A DNA stretch of 64,000 bases. Origin: Ilex aquifolium. Its lineage: Eukaryota > Streptophyta > Magnoliopsida > Aquifoliales > Aquifoliaceae. The translations under genes and the position numbers were made by a program. Position 1 is the stretch's first letter. Every line of letters starts with the position of its first letter. This document shows, piece by piece, positions 10,477 to 20,170 of the stretch. Where the stretch lies: contig OX637402.1 in assembly GCA_951799425.1 (NCBI GenBank), forward strand, positions 32,458,492-32,522,491. Reading direction: 5' to 3'. Under the pieces are notes generated by a model. The model did no database searches and was not told the origin of the DNA. It was given only the letters and a program-made list of their open reading frames with translations.

Positions 10477-11380
10477 CAGTGCCAGTCCAACTTTTAGGTC
10501 ACTTAGGCCATTGTTTAGGGCCCACAAATTGGAAGAAAAATTTGGGGCCTCAAAATAAAATAAATAATAATTATTTTAGATAATAATTTAAATACTTAAT
10601 ATATTTTAATTATTGAATTAATAGTGAGTGTTAAGTTTAAACAAAATTCATTATTTATCTAATATACTTAATCCTCAAATTAAGTGTAACTAGCATTATT
10701 GTAAAAATTTTAGAATCTCTTTTAAAAAAATTTAGGGCCCTAAAGTTCAGTTTATTTTTTTATCTCACCCGATATTTATATTATATGTATTATCACTTTG
10801 CAGTCTTATTATTAAAATCAATTGTCTATCGTATAATAGGTACGAATAATAATTTTATATTTGTATAACTTAAATTTGAGGTCATTTTTTAATAACTTTG
10901 TTTACGATGCACAAGATGACTATAAAATAGAGTGAGTAGAAGTAATACACTAGCTATCTTAAATTAATTAACCATAGTTATCTTACTAAAATTTTTTATT
11001 TAAAAATTGCTCTTTTTCTCTATGATATCTAACAATATCTTATTTATTTTATGACTACTCAACTTGTATACATTCCTATTTTTATATACATTTATAAAAA
11101 AATTATTTTACTAGTCGACCTAATTTTCAATTATGTTTCTCTTTTATCTTAAACAAATAGTATGTATTATTGTATTTGATCTCCGTGTTTGACTTTGATT
11201 AACACAATTTTTATTTGTAAAATTTGAATTGGTATTTTATATCTCAAAAGATATAACAAATAATTTGTAAATAAACATATTTTAATAAGTATTTAATATT
11301 ACTATTATTATTGAATAAATATTTATAAGGCCTCGTATAACATTTTCGCCTAGGGGCCCAAATTAGATTGGCCGCCCTTG
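10477..11380. mobile_element. Non-autonomous hAT-type element, copy 1
   Basis: The element is bounded by an 8-bp direct repeat AATACAAA (10469-10476 and 11381-11388), the duplication length of hAT transposons. The ends are short and imperfectly inverted: CAGTGCCAGTCCAAC on the left, and CAAGGGCGGCCAAT when the right end is reversed, close to the common hAT start CAGGGGCGG. The interior is AT-rich, has no transposase and includes a 'gggcctcaaaat' motif near 10543. A related copy at 52929-53442 shares both end regions, including 'ccagtccaac' and 'attttcgc'. It interrupts an older LTR-like sequence. Confidence 0.75.
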
Positions 11381-11388
11381 AATACAAA

Positions 11389-11778
11389 TCAAAAGCGCAA
11401 GAGTCTCTATTATAGTAGATTAATCTAACTCTTCAACTTGGTGAACCACTTACACACACAAAACTCACACTTCTCAGTGTGTGAAAATGACCCTCTACTA
11501 AGTTGCAATGCCCTGTTGAATTGCTAGTGGTAACAACTTGAATGTACAAGAACCAAATACCACCATTAACAGATATGGACCTTACTAGCCCGAAAAAGTT
11601 CGTTGGTTTGGCTTATTTTTTGTTTATTGTTGTTTTTTTTTTTTTGTGTTATATCTTTTAAAATAAGTTAAAATTATTAAAAATATCTAACTTTTATTTA
11701 CAGTAACCATCATCTTTGTTTGAATTTTAAATGGATTGCTTATGAATTGCGTGCATTGAAACAATCAAACCCGACCCT
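11389..11778. other. Right part of the old LTR-like sequence and unassigned DNA
   Basis: Bases 11389-11480 continue the LTR-like sequence interrupted by the hAT element. The remainder has no recognisable feature. Confidence 0.35.
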
Positions 11779-11787
11779 ATATGACAC

Positions 11788-11959
11788 GGAAAATACTATG
11801 TATTCCAAATCTCTAACCCAAATTTTCATCCCAAATGAAGGGAGATCATTGGATGAGTGAGTCCCATCAACTTTTATAAATGGGATCCATTGATCCAACG
11901 GTCTCACTTAATTTGGGTTGAAAATTTGGGTTGGAGATTTGGGATACATAGCATTGCTC
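11788..11959. mobile_element. MITE with 9-bp target duplication (Mutator type)
   Basis: A 172-bp element with inverted ends of about 42 bases. The left arm contains 'ctatgtattccaaatctc' then 'aacccaaattttca', and the right arm is its near-perfect reverse complement. The flanks carry the 9-bp direct repeat ATATGACAC (11779-11787 and 11960-11968). Nine-base duplications with long inverted ends are typical of Mutator-like MITEs. It has no coding sequence. Confidence 0.85.
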
Positions 11960-11968
11960 ATATGACAC

Positions 11969-12484
11969 ATTGCACATTGATAATCTTAGGAGTGTTGGTG
12001 ACATAAATTCAGATCCACTTTAATATATTTTTTAATTTATCAATGATATATCATTTAATAAAAATTAATGTGAAATTACTTGTTTCATTTAAGTTATTTC
12101 CATCGTAAGTAATTGATATTCTAATTTTTGGCACTAAGAAGAAATTTATGTTGGAGTTGATCTAAATACTCATGTACATAGGCCCATTATAAGCATGAGG
12201 GCTTGAACACGAATGGACGAAAAAAGAAAAGTAATAATACAAAGAAAACATGCAAAAAAAAAAATAGACCGTAACATTTTCTAGCCGTTGGAACAAAGAG
12301 CGTAGGAAACGAAAGAGAGATCTAATTGTAGTAACTAATTTTGATGCCACGAATTATTAGAAATTCTTCAGTTTGAATTAAACTTTTTGTAGTAATTTTG
12401 TTTTCAATCAATCATTTTCCGAAAAACCAAAATGATTGACCTCAATAGCCTTAGGACAATGAAATTTAAACAGGAGAAAAAATG
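11969..12484. other. Unassigned intergenic sequence
   Basis: AT-rich DNA with no supported gene; the 62-codon minus-strand frame at 12162-12350 has no recognisable family features. Confidence 0.4.
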
Positions 12485-12489
12485 GTAAC

Positions 12490-13275
12490 TGATGGTGCTC
12501 AGAAATGCTTAGTCCAGGTTCAGAATGGTGATTTTATGGTCTAGAAAAATGATATTGAGAATATATGAATTGACAATGGATTAAACTGTGAGGATGAATC
12601 AGAAATAGTAAATAAGTGGTTCACCAGCTGAAAAACTTAGCTAATCCACTATAATTGAGACTTTTGCTCCTTAGGGGTGTATATTTTTTGAAGAAGAAGG
12701 TTACAACGGGTTATTTTTCATACAATGCTTTTAATGATATTAGTGTATCAGCGGGAAAATTGCCAGTCTCTCATGTGTAATGTGGTAGTGTTTTATTTAT
12801 ACATGTGATCCTTCTAGGGCTTCTTACGACTTCCTCTCTCTTTTTCGTTGATTTTGTTGTCTCCTCTTCTTTTGTCCTTTAGTGATCTCTGCCATGCATG
12901 TGACGCCACTGTGCCCATAATTCTTGGGTGGTTACGTGCACAAATATTCCCTTAGCCAGAGGGTACACGATCGTTAGAGGCTTCAGAAGTTGTCCCTTGG
13001 TTCTCTGGACACGTGACGCGAAGCAGGACACTTGGGGCCTCGTGAGTACCGCGCTTCTTTACCCCGCGCTACTTAACGCTGAACTTGCTATGGCCGAACA
13101 TGGTCATTCTGATCTGGACTTTCTGCTAGGCTTCCTCCTTTAGATTATGACCCATTCCTTGTTATGGAGCAAATGGGCTGTTAGGGGATATCTTGGGCCG
13201 TTGTGCACCTTTTTTGGCCCATTAAATGATTTGGGTTTAAGATGGACAGCCCACTCCAAAATCCTACCGTTATCA
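12490..13275 (-). mobile_element. Solo LTR, Tat-type Ty3/gypsy
   Basis: On the plus strand the block starts TGATGGTG and ends CGTTATCA, so on the minus strand it is TGATAACG...CACCATCA. The first eight plus-strand bases equal those of the neighbouring Tat element's LTR. The flanking pentamers are GTAAC (12485-12489) and ATAAC (13276-13280), a target duplication with one mismatch. It includes a 'ttggcccattaaatgatttggg' type segment and a 'gtggttcacc' segment near its plus-strand start. There is no partner LTR and no internal domain. I infer a solo LTR left by recombination between two LTRs, of a family different from the intact element 37 bp away. Confidence 0.65.
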
Positions 13276-13312
13276 ATAACAAAATTAGTACTTCCACAAA
13301 AAAGTTGGGTTT

Positions 13313-14018
13313 TGATGGTGTAAATCTACGCGAATGAGCTATGGAACAGGATTATTTGATATGAACGATATGTGTAGAGCTAAGCACGGTGTCTGAGCTA
13401 TAAGGCTCGTGCTTGATAGAGCAGGTTAATGCTTCGGGGCTTGGGGGAATAGGAGGATAATAAGATTATAGTGGTTCACTGGCCTGAGCTCGGCTAGTCC
13501 ACTCTGCCACGGAGTCTCTGGCTCCTCTCTTTCTTATTTATCAAGTTGAACGTGTTACAGTAGGATATTCAGGGTATTAGAGTTTCTTCCTTTCTTTTGT
13601 GGTTCTCCCTCCCCCTTTATAGCCTCATGCTTACCTCTAATTCAAAATCATCTCCTTTATTGAGGGGATTGTGCCCTATCTTCATCTATAATCACGGAGT
13701 TACCTAAGCTTCCTATGGCTGGCTTGAAACGGCGAAATCTTTGCCTGTTCTCATGGGATCCTCTCCTTGGTTCTAGGAGAGGATCCTGGTTAGTTACGGG
13801 TCTCACGCCTTGGATCGGCTTGATTCCCATTACGACGGTATCTGCTGTTATCTCGCTGCCCTCTTGTCATTTCTCAGTTCGGGTCTTTAGCTGGGAGCCT
13901 TAAAACCCGGCTAGGTGAGCTCAGGCCATGGCTGGGTGAGCTCTGCCTATTATGCCTGAGCTTCTGAGCTGAGCTTACTTTCTAAGCTCGTGACTAAGGT
14001 TTATTTTAGGTATCATCA
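13313..14018 (-). repeat. 3' LTR of the Tat element
   Basis: This 706-bp copy has TGATG...CATCA ends. Relative to the 5' LTR it shows scattered transitions and a small change around 13735-13755. Because the antisense genes start about 660 bp further on the plus strand, this LTR also forms their upstream flank. Confidence 0.95.
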
Positions 14019-14032
14019 GTTGCCCCCTAGCT
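14019..14032 (-). promoter_or_regulatory. Polypurine tract of the Tat element
   Basis: On the minus strand the 14 bases are AGCTAGGGGGCAAC, directly abutting the 3' LTR. A purine run touching the 3' LTR is the expected primer site for plus-strand DNA synthesis in reverse transcription. Confidence 0.75.
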
Positions 14033-14682
14033 CTTGCTCTAAGCGGGCTTAGGTAAGGGCTGAACTGTTTCCCGGTCCGAGCTAGATCTGCACGTGGTCT
14101 CCTTTGGCTTCTCACGTGGCTGAAGGGTTTTGACGGTTTGCAGCAATCATGACTCTCCTCGATTCCCGCGCATGTCTCAGCCCACGTCTTTCAAGCTTTA
14201 AATACCCAAAACGGCTACCTGAACCGTTTCTTTACACTATTCATCTTCTCCTCTGTTTCTCTGAATTCCTTGCCTCTGCGAACTCGAGTCCCAGTCTTGA
14301 AGCTCTCTGTTCCTTGCCCAAAATCGGCCTTTCTGTGTTTGATTCGAAGGCTTCGCAGTGCTTCCCCTCTTGATTCGGTTCCGGATTTGTTGTTCGCTGC
14401 TCTTCCCCCTCTAGGTACGCTTTCCCTACCTTCTTTTAGACTTTTCCAACTCTGGACCCTCTGTGTTCTAGGTGGTTGCTGCGTTTTTGGGCCCATAGGT
14501 TCTTCTATTTCTGGTCTCGTGATTGTTGCCTGTCTCCCCTTCCCCATTTCGTGGACTGGAGTTCCATCGTGCACATACTCGCTGTTGGGAGTTACTGTGC
14601 TGACCCTAGGGTTATTAGAGAAAGTTTGAGTAGTGTTCCTCCTCTATACCGTTCCTTTAATCTTCCCTTTTCTTGCCCAAAT
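14033..14682 (+). promoter_or_regulatory. Likely promoter and leader of antisense gene A
   Basis: No convincing start codon is used here. A TATA-like TTTAAATAC lies at 14197-14205, followed by a CT-rich leader with small upstream ATGs. The leader could contain an additional intron (GT-AG signals exist), but none can be fixed without transcripts. Confidence 0.35.
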
Positions 14683-17350
14683 ATGTCTGTTTCTTCTGGT
14701 GCTACTCGTTCCTCTGTTTCCCTATTAGGGGATCGATCTGAGGACACCGATCTGGGGGATGTTGGCGATGAGATTGATAACTTTCCCGGTGTGGAGGCTG
14801 GAGAGGCCGAGGCTGGCACCGAGGAACCTCCCTCTACCTCTTCTCCCATGCCCCCCAGACCTGATAAATGCAAGGTTAAGGTGAGTGGAGTCGGGGTTGA
14901 AGAAAAGACCTCATATTTGGGGTCTGCCTTCAGGCATGCCGAGTCTGTGGGCTACAGTAGAGAGGCCCCTGGGTTAATGAGAGCTTATAAGGTTCGATAC
15001 AGTTTTCCTCTTGGGGTTGAACCCTGGTGTCCAGATAAATCCATCTACTATGTAGAGCAAGTACGCAATAGGGTTTGCTTCTTTCTTGCCGCCTTTGAGA
15101 ACGGTCTTCGCTTTCCTCTGCATCCCTTTATCAAGGCTGTTCTGCAACATTTCCATGTATGCCCTTCCCAGATTTCTCCCAACTTCTATGGCGTCATGGT
15201 TGGTCTCCTAGTCATCTTTAAGAAGCATAAACTCGGGGTTCCTAGCATTTCTCTGCTTATGGAGCTCTTCAATGTCAAACTGACCTCCGCTGAAGGTTTT
15301 CTGTATATTTCCAAGCGAACTAAAGTTAAGAAAATTATTACTGACCTCCCCTCTTCTCACAAGGCGTGGAAAAAGCATTTCTTTTACATTGGGGGTACCA
15401 ATTGGGAGTACAATCCTGCTGATAAGACAGATACTCTTGGTATCCCTACGGCTTGGACAGAACCAGAAAACTTGGGTGAGTCTTCACTTGAGTCGACTGA
15501 GCTCTGATCTGGAACTTATAGGCCTCTTGCCTTTCTCTTATTTGCACACTTTCTTCTTTTCAGGTGATCGTCCTGAGCTCAGCCGTGAAGATAAGAAGGT
15601 GCTAGTGAAGTTGGGGAAGATTAAGCCAGAGAGGTACGCCGACCTGATTGAGTCTCGAAATTTGGTGGAGCTAGGTCTGAGTCCTCCTGCGGTGACCCTA
15701 GCTATTCCATTATCTGTTTTAGGGGCTGAAGAAGGTAATTTCATTGTCACTTTCTTTCTCTTCCTTTTTCATTATCTTTCCTTCTCTTCCTCTTCTTTTT
15801 ACTACTCCTTGTTCTATTCAGACCTTCCAGGTCCTTCTACCATGAAGTTTACTCCAGATGAGGTTCAGGCTAAGGTTGAGGAACTGTTGAAAGGAGGCAG
15901 ATCTGGTAAGCGCAAGGCCCGGGTCAGCTCTGGGAGTGGTCCAAACACCCGGGCTAAAATCCCCAAATTGGAGGTGCCTTTAGCTCCCTTTGCTACCGAA
16001 GAACTGGTTCCCAATAAGGCACCGCCTTCTTCATCCGGCACCCCTCAAATTGCCGTTCCCCCTTCCCCTCCGGTGGCCTATCCTGGGTTGGTGTCTGCTC
16101 AAGTGGGAGATCAGGCTTCCCCTTCCTCTTCTGAGGTTGAGAAAGCTTTGGGAGTGATCCCTGATCTCCAACCCAGAAAGTTCTCATACACTGCTTCTGG
16201 GAAGATGGTTGAGAAAGAGGGAAAATCTGAGGGAGAAGACGAGGATTCTTTTTTTGACAACATGGATCTTGCTGTAGGAGCTCTTTCTTCTATTTTTTCT
16301 GAGTCTGATGTCCTGAAGGCTGCTTCTATGCCCCTTGAGGAGTCCATCTCTTCAGCTCTTCAGGGAGCAGCTGCTGTAAGTGCTAGCACTTTCCCCCCTT
16401 TACTTGTTTTTATTTCGTGGTCTGGCGCAATTTACTGAACTTTATATTCTCAGGCTGCCCTCCATGCGAAAGGTCTGCTGCACCGGGTTCGGTCTCAAGA
16501 GAGCTCTTTCAAGGTTCTGAAAACGTATAAGGTCAAGGTTTCTGAATTATCCCTTGAGAACGAAGGCCTCAAGGCTCAGAACGAAGACCTCAGGGCTCAG
16601 GTGGAGAGCCTCAAAGAGCAAACGGTGAAGCAAGCCTCCGACCTCAAACACACATTAACCGTCAAGGTCAGAGCTGAGGAAGGGGAAAAGAAAGCTCGAG
16701 ATGAGCTAAGGCTTGTTAAGGAGGACCTGCAGATTAAGGTTGAGGCATGGTCCAAAGCTAGCCAAGAGGTTTTCGATGCCAAGAAAGAGCTCAGCCAGGT
16801 CAATCAAGATTATCTCGCCCTCAACGAGGCTAACGGCAAGCTCTGCGAGGAGCTCGAGGAGCAGAAAGGTTTGGTCCAACAGAGGGACAAAGAGATTGCT
16901 GAGCTAAGAGATGAGGCCACCACATTGTGGGCTGCTGGATGGCTTGCCTTTAGGCGCAAGGCTGTCAAAGCTTTCCCTGACCTTGACTTCAATTTCTCTA
17001 TCCCCACCGAAGAAGAAATGGAAGAGTCTGTCTCTGATGATGAGGAGGATGTCTCGGTTCCCTCAGCTGCAGCCTTGAGTCAAGACATACCTGCCCCTGG
17101 GACCTCTGGAGCTCTTATCGTGCTTCCTAAGCCTCCAACGGTGACTCCTGAGCTCCTTGCTACAGATCCTGTTGTTCCTGTTTCTGCACCATTTTCAGTT
17201 GACTTGGTGACTGAAGCCCTTGCTCAAGATCCGGAATCAACGGAAGCAGGGACCCAAGGCATTTCTGGAAGCTCTTCCCTTGCTTTTGTTGCTGAGGGCT
17301 CATCTACTGAGCTGCGAGATCCTTCAATTACTCCCCCTCCAGAAACTTAG
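14683..17350 (+). CDS. Antisense gene A of the Tat element (PF04195-like, coiled coil)
   Basis: Proposed exons 14683-15475, 15564-15734, 15822-16375 and 16454-17350 give an unbroken 804-residue protein. All introns are GT-AG (donors GTGAGT, GTAATT, GTAAGT) and short (77-88 bp). Residues 1-60 are Ser-rich and acidic. About 110-265 resemble the plant domain Pfam calls 'putative gypsy type transposon' (PF04195): 'CFFLAAFENGLRFPLHPFIK', 'CPSQISPNFYG', 'AWKKHFFYIGG'. A basic patch near 345 ('GKRKARVSSG') could be a nuclear signal. About 520-655 form a long coiled coil, followed by an acidic segment ('MEESVSDDEEDVS'). It runs opposite to gag-pol, between pol and the 3' LTR. The start is the first ATG matching the conserved frame. 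The function of this family is unknown. A homologue follows at 18006. Confidence 0.72.
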
Positions 17351-18005
17351 GACTTTTTAGTTGTAATTTCTTTGTAATCTTCATCTTGTTTTTCTTTTGC
17401 TGGTTTAGCACATATATATCTTCGAATTTCGAACTGCTCACTTACTTGTTTTGCTTTATATGCGTTTTGCTTTGTATACTACTCCCTCTATTTTTCTGAA
17501 CTTTCTTCTGTGTTTTGAGAAGTACTTCAGCCCTTCTTCACGCAAGACTATGGATTTCATGAGTCGTTAAGTTCTTTTGATGAACTGGGGAGCCCATCAG
17601 GAGTTTTATCATTCTGATGTGGGCAAGGCTCTAGGAGCCGCAGGTCTGGGAGATCATTCTGAGGTGCAATGTTGCCAACCGAGCTGAGCTCCAGTATGAG
17701 GAATATTTTGGTGGGGTCAGAACTTTCTTCGGTCGTTTTGAGTGCGATAGGAGGGTTGATCTTGTGCTGATTCATTTTCCCGCCTTTTTCTTTTTAAACC
17801 GTTTTCCATAACCATAACCGCCTTTATTAATTAAGAAACCAAGAAGACAGCCGATTTCCTTTCGCATGTCTCTTGGTTTCCTAAAAACTTACAGCCTTCT
17901 TTTAGTTTCCTCCAACCTACTAAGTTTCTTTCTCCTTTGCCCAAAACACCTCTGAGTTTCTTCTTGGTTTTTCGTGGTTATCCTCCGCTTTTATCGTGCT
18001 TTTTG
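17351..18005. other. Spacer between the two antisense genes
   Basis: No gene is supported; the short minus-strand frame at 17557-17775 has no family resemblance. The left part is T-rich and probably carries the gene A 3' end. The right part has 'tttattaattaag' near 17822 and a CT-rich leader, suggesting a promoter for gene B. Confidence 0.35.
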
Positions 18006-19096
18006 ATGGCTGCCCCTACTTCTTCTCTGTTCCAGGAACGGACTTCCTTCGGGATCGAATGGAAGTGGCATCACCGCTATTTGTCAGCTTCGAACTTAAA
18101 CTCTTATGATCTGGAAATCATCAAGAAACGGTTCTTTCCTTATCTTGACTTGCCTTTGCGGGTTCCTACCGCGGACGAGCCCTGTAACTACCTTCCTCGA
18201 GGGGAAGTCTGCTTTTTCGAAGGTGCCATGGATATGGGACTTCGCCTTCCCATTCACCCTGTCATAGGGCGAGTTCTTGTCTACTATGGCCTATGCCCCT
18301 CTCGCCTTTCCCCACGAGGATGGGCTACTTTGGTGAGCTTCTTCCTGTTCTGGCGCCTACATGGCGTCGGTAGGTTCCCCTATGTCTCCGAGTTTCTGTA
18401 CTTCTTCGAGATAGTGGAAGATGATGCCCCCTGCTTCAGCTTCTTCCGTTGGAGGAATTTTAAATTACGCCCTTTGGTTCTAGGCTTTCCCCCCAATCCT
18501 GAAGGATGGTCTAAACGTTTCTTTTTTGCTTCCGGGGAGTCTTGGCGGTCTCCTGAGGATCGTTGTCGTGAGGCTAGGATTCCTCGGTCCTGGAAGAGCT
18601 TCTCTCGCATTAGTAAGTTTTAGCGAAGCTCTCTTGTGTATGTATTGTTCTTGAAGGTATATTCTTATTGCATTCTTGTTGCTCAGGTCCACCTGATGTG
18701 GATGTGCCAGAGAGGGTGACCATTGACCAGATGCTGCTGGTGGGGTCTAAGTCTTACTCTGAATTGATGACAAGTGCAAACCTCTACTTGCTAGGGGCCG
18801 AGGCTACTGAGTATGAGTTCTCCTTCGTTCCCTACTCTTCCTGGACTTCTTTTTCTGATTCTGACGAGGAAGATGATTCCGACGAGGAAGGGGACACTGG
18901 CGTGAGCTCAAAGAGGCGTATGAGGGATGACTCTTTTTCCCCTGACTCTCTGTCCACTATCTTCCTCTCCCCGGCAGGTCAGAAGCTTCTTGATTCACTT
19001 TATAAAGCTCAGCAAGAAAGAGACGAGTTGAAGGAAGAGAATGCTTGTCTGGAGGAGGAAGTGGCTGAGCTGAAGTCCCAGCTTAAGAAGGACTAG
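18006..19096 (+). CDS. Antisense gene B of the Tat element, shorter paralogue of gene A
   Basis: Exons 18006-18612 and 18687-19096, joined across a GTAAGT...CTCAG intron of 74 bp, encode 338 residues. The first exon holds the same kind of domain as gene A: 'CFFEGAMDMGLRLPIHPVIG', 'CPSRLSPRGWA', 'WSKRFFFASGESW'. These align with the gene A motifs in the same order and spacing. The second exon has an acidic stretch ('DSDEEDDSDEEGD'), a basic 'KRRMR' and a C-terminal heptad region ('ELKEENACLEEEVAELKSQ'), a short coiled coil. The intron interrupts the codon after its first base at the point that corresponds to gene A intron 1. ATG at 18006 is preferred over 17937 because the upstream residues look like leader. 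The role is unknown; possible partner of gene A product through the coiled coils (inference). Confidence 0.72.
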
Positions 19097-19292
19097 GAGC
19101 TCTTCCCCCTTGTACTTTCTTCTTTACTCGAGTGATGCCAAGCTATGACTTTCCTTATATTTTTCTGAACACTTGTACTGTTGGATACTCTGAATACCAG
19201 ATCTTTTATTTTTGAATATGCAATTCTTTATGAGCTGACGGGCTCGTTCCGAACTCTGTAAGGTTATTTTAGCACGCTCTTCGTGTTCAGAA

Positions 19293-19404
19293 CACGAACG
19301 TGGATGGAAAACAGAAGGTCATGTTTGCACTGCCCTTAGTTCCTCACTGATTCCACTGGTCGAACCACGAACATTGATGGAAAACAGAAGATCATGTTTG
19401 CACT
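19293..19404 (+). repeat. Two direct copies of a 39-bp motif, 73 bp apart
   Basis: Copies at 19293-19331 and 19366-19404 share 'gatggaaaacagaag', then 'tcatgtttgcact', differing at a few bases. They sit between the antisense genes and the 55-bp array. Confidence 0.8.
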
Positions 19405-19578
19405 AACCTCAATTCCCAACTTATTTCGTAGCTGATCCCTGCTGTATCAAATATATTGGGGTCTTCGAGTATGTAGGCAGTGCACAAGGACTACTAGTCG
19501 TGGAGGAAAGACTGTTGGTGTCTCCAAGAAGAGACCAGCTTTGAATTCTATGAGCTTAGAGGCTTGTTGCTTGTGTAC

Positions 19579-20073
19579 GGGCTGAAGGGCTCGTCTTGTG
19601 TTTTATAAGCTGAGGAGCTTATCGTTTATTTATGAGCTGAAAAGCTCATCTTGTATTTTATAAGCTTAGAAGTTTATCGTTTATTTATGAGCTGAAGAGC
19701 TCATCTTGTATTTTATAAGCTTAGAAGCTTATATTTTATTTATGAGCTGAAGAGCTCATCTTGTATTTTATAAGCTTAGAAGCTTATCGTTTATTTATGA
19801 GCTGAAGAGCTCATCTTGTATTTTATAAGCTTAGAAGTTTATCTTTTATTTATGAGCTGAAGAGCTCATCTTGTATTTTATAAGCTTAGAAGCTTATCGT
19901 TTATTTATGAGCTGAAGAGCTCATCTTGTATTTTATAAGATTAGAAGCTTATCTTTTATTTATGAGTTGAAGAGCTCATCTTGTATTTTATAAGCTTAGA
20001 AGCTTATCGTTTATTTATGAGCTGAAGAGCTCATCTTGTATTTTATAAGTTTAGAAGCTTATCGTTAGATGTA
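19579..20073. repeat. Nine-copy 55-bp tandem array with paired inverted repeats
   Basis: Units begin at 19579, 19634, 19689, 19744, 19799, 19854, 19909, 19964 and 20019, an exact 55-base period. Each unit contains TGAGCT-GAAG-AGCTCA and, 25 bases on, ATAAGCTT-AG-AAGCTTAT, two short perfect inverted repeats in most copies. The first unit is the most diverged and a single older-looking half motif is at 19231. It lies about 100 bases beyond the pol stop codon. An amplified tandem repeat here matches the description of Retand elements. Confidence 0.95.
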
Positions 20074-20170
20074 GAGCTTACTGCACATTCCTTTACTTTG
20101 GAAACCATATAAGGGTGAATAAGAGACTCGCTTATTCTTATTAAAACAGCTCTGCAACAAGTAACACTTA

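Noticed and set aside
12928-13143. 71-codon plus-strand frame
   Set aside because: Lies inside the proposed solo LTR and shows no protein family features.
13715-14629. Several frames in and beside the 3' LTR, some with Trp- and Cys-rich translations
   Set aside because: LTR and leader sequence; one (13715-13903) is disrupted at the matching place in the 5' LTR.
19579-20073. Array considered as a CRISPR-like repeat-spacer locus
   Set aside because: Units are contiguous 55-bp tandem copies with no unique spacers, in a plant retrotransposon.
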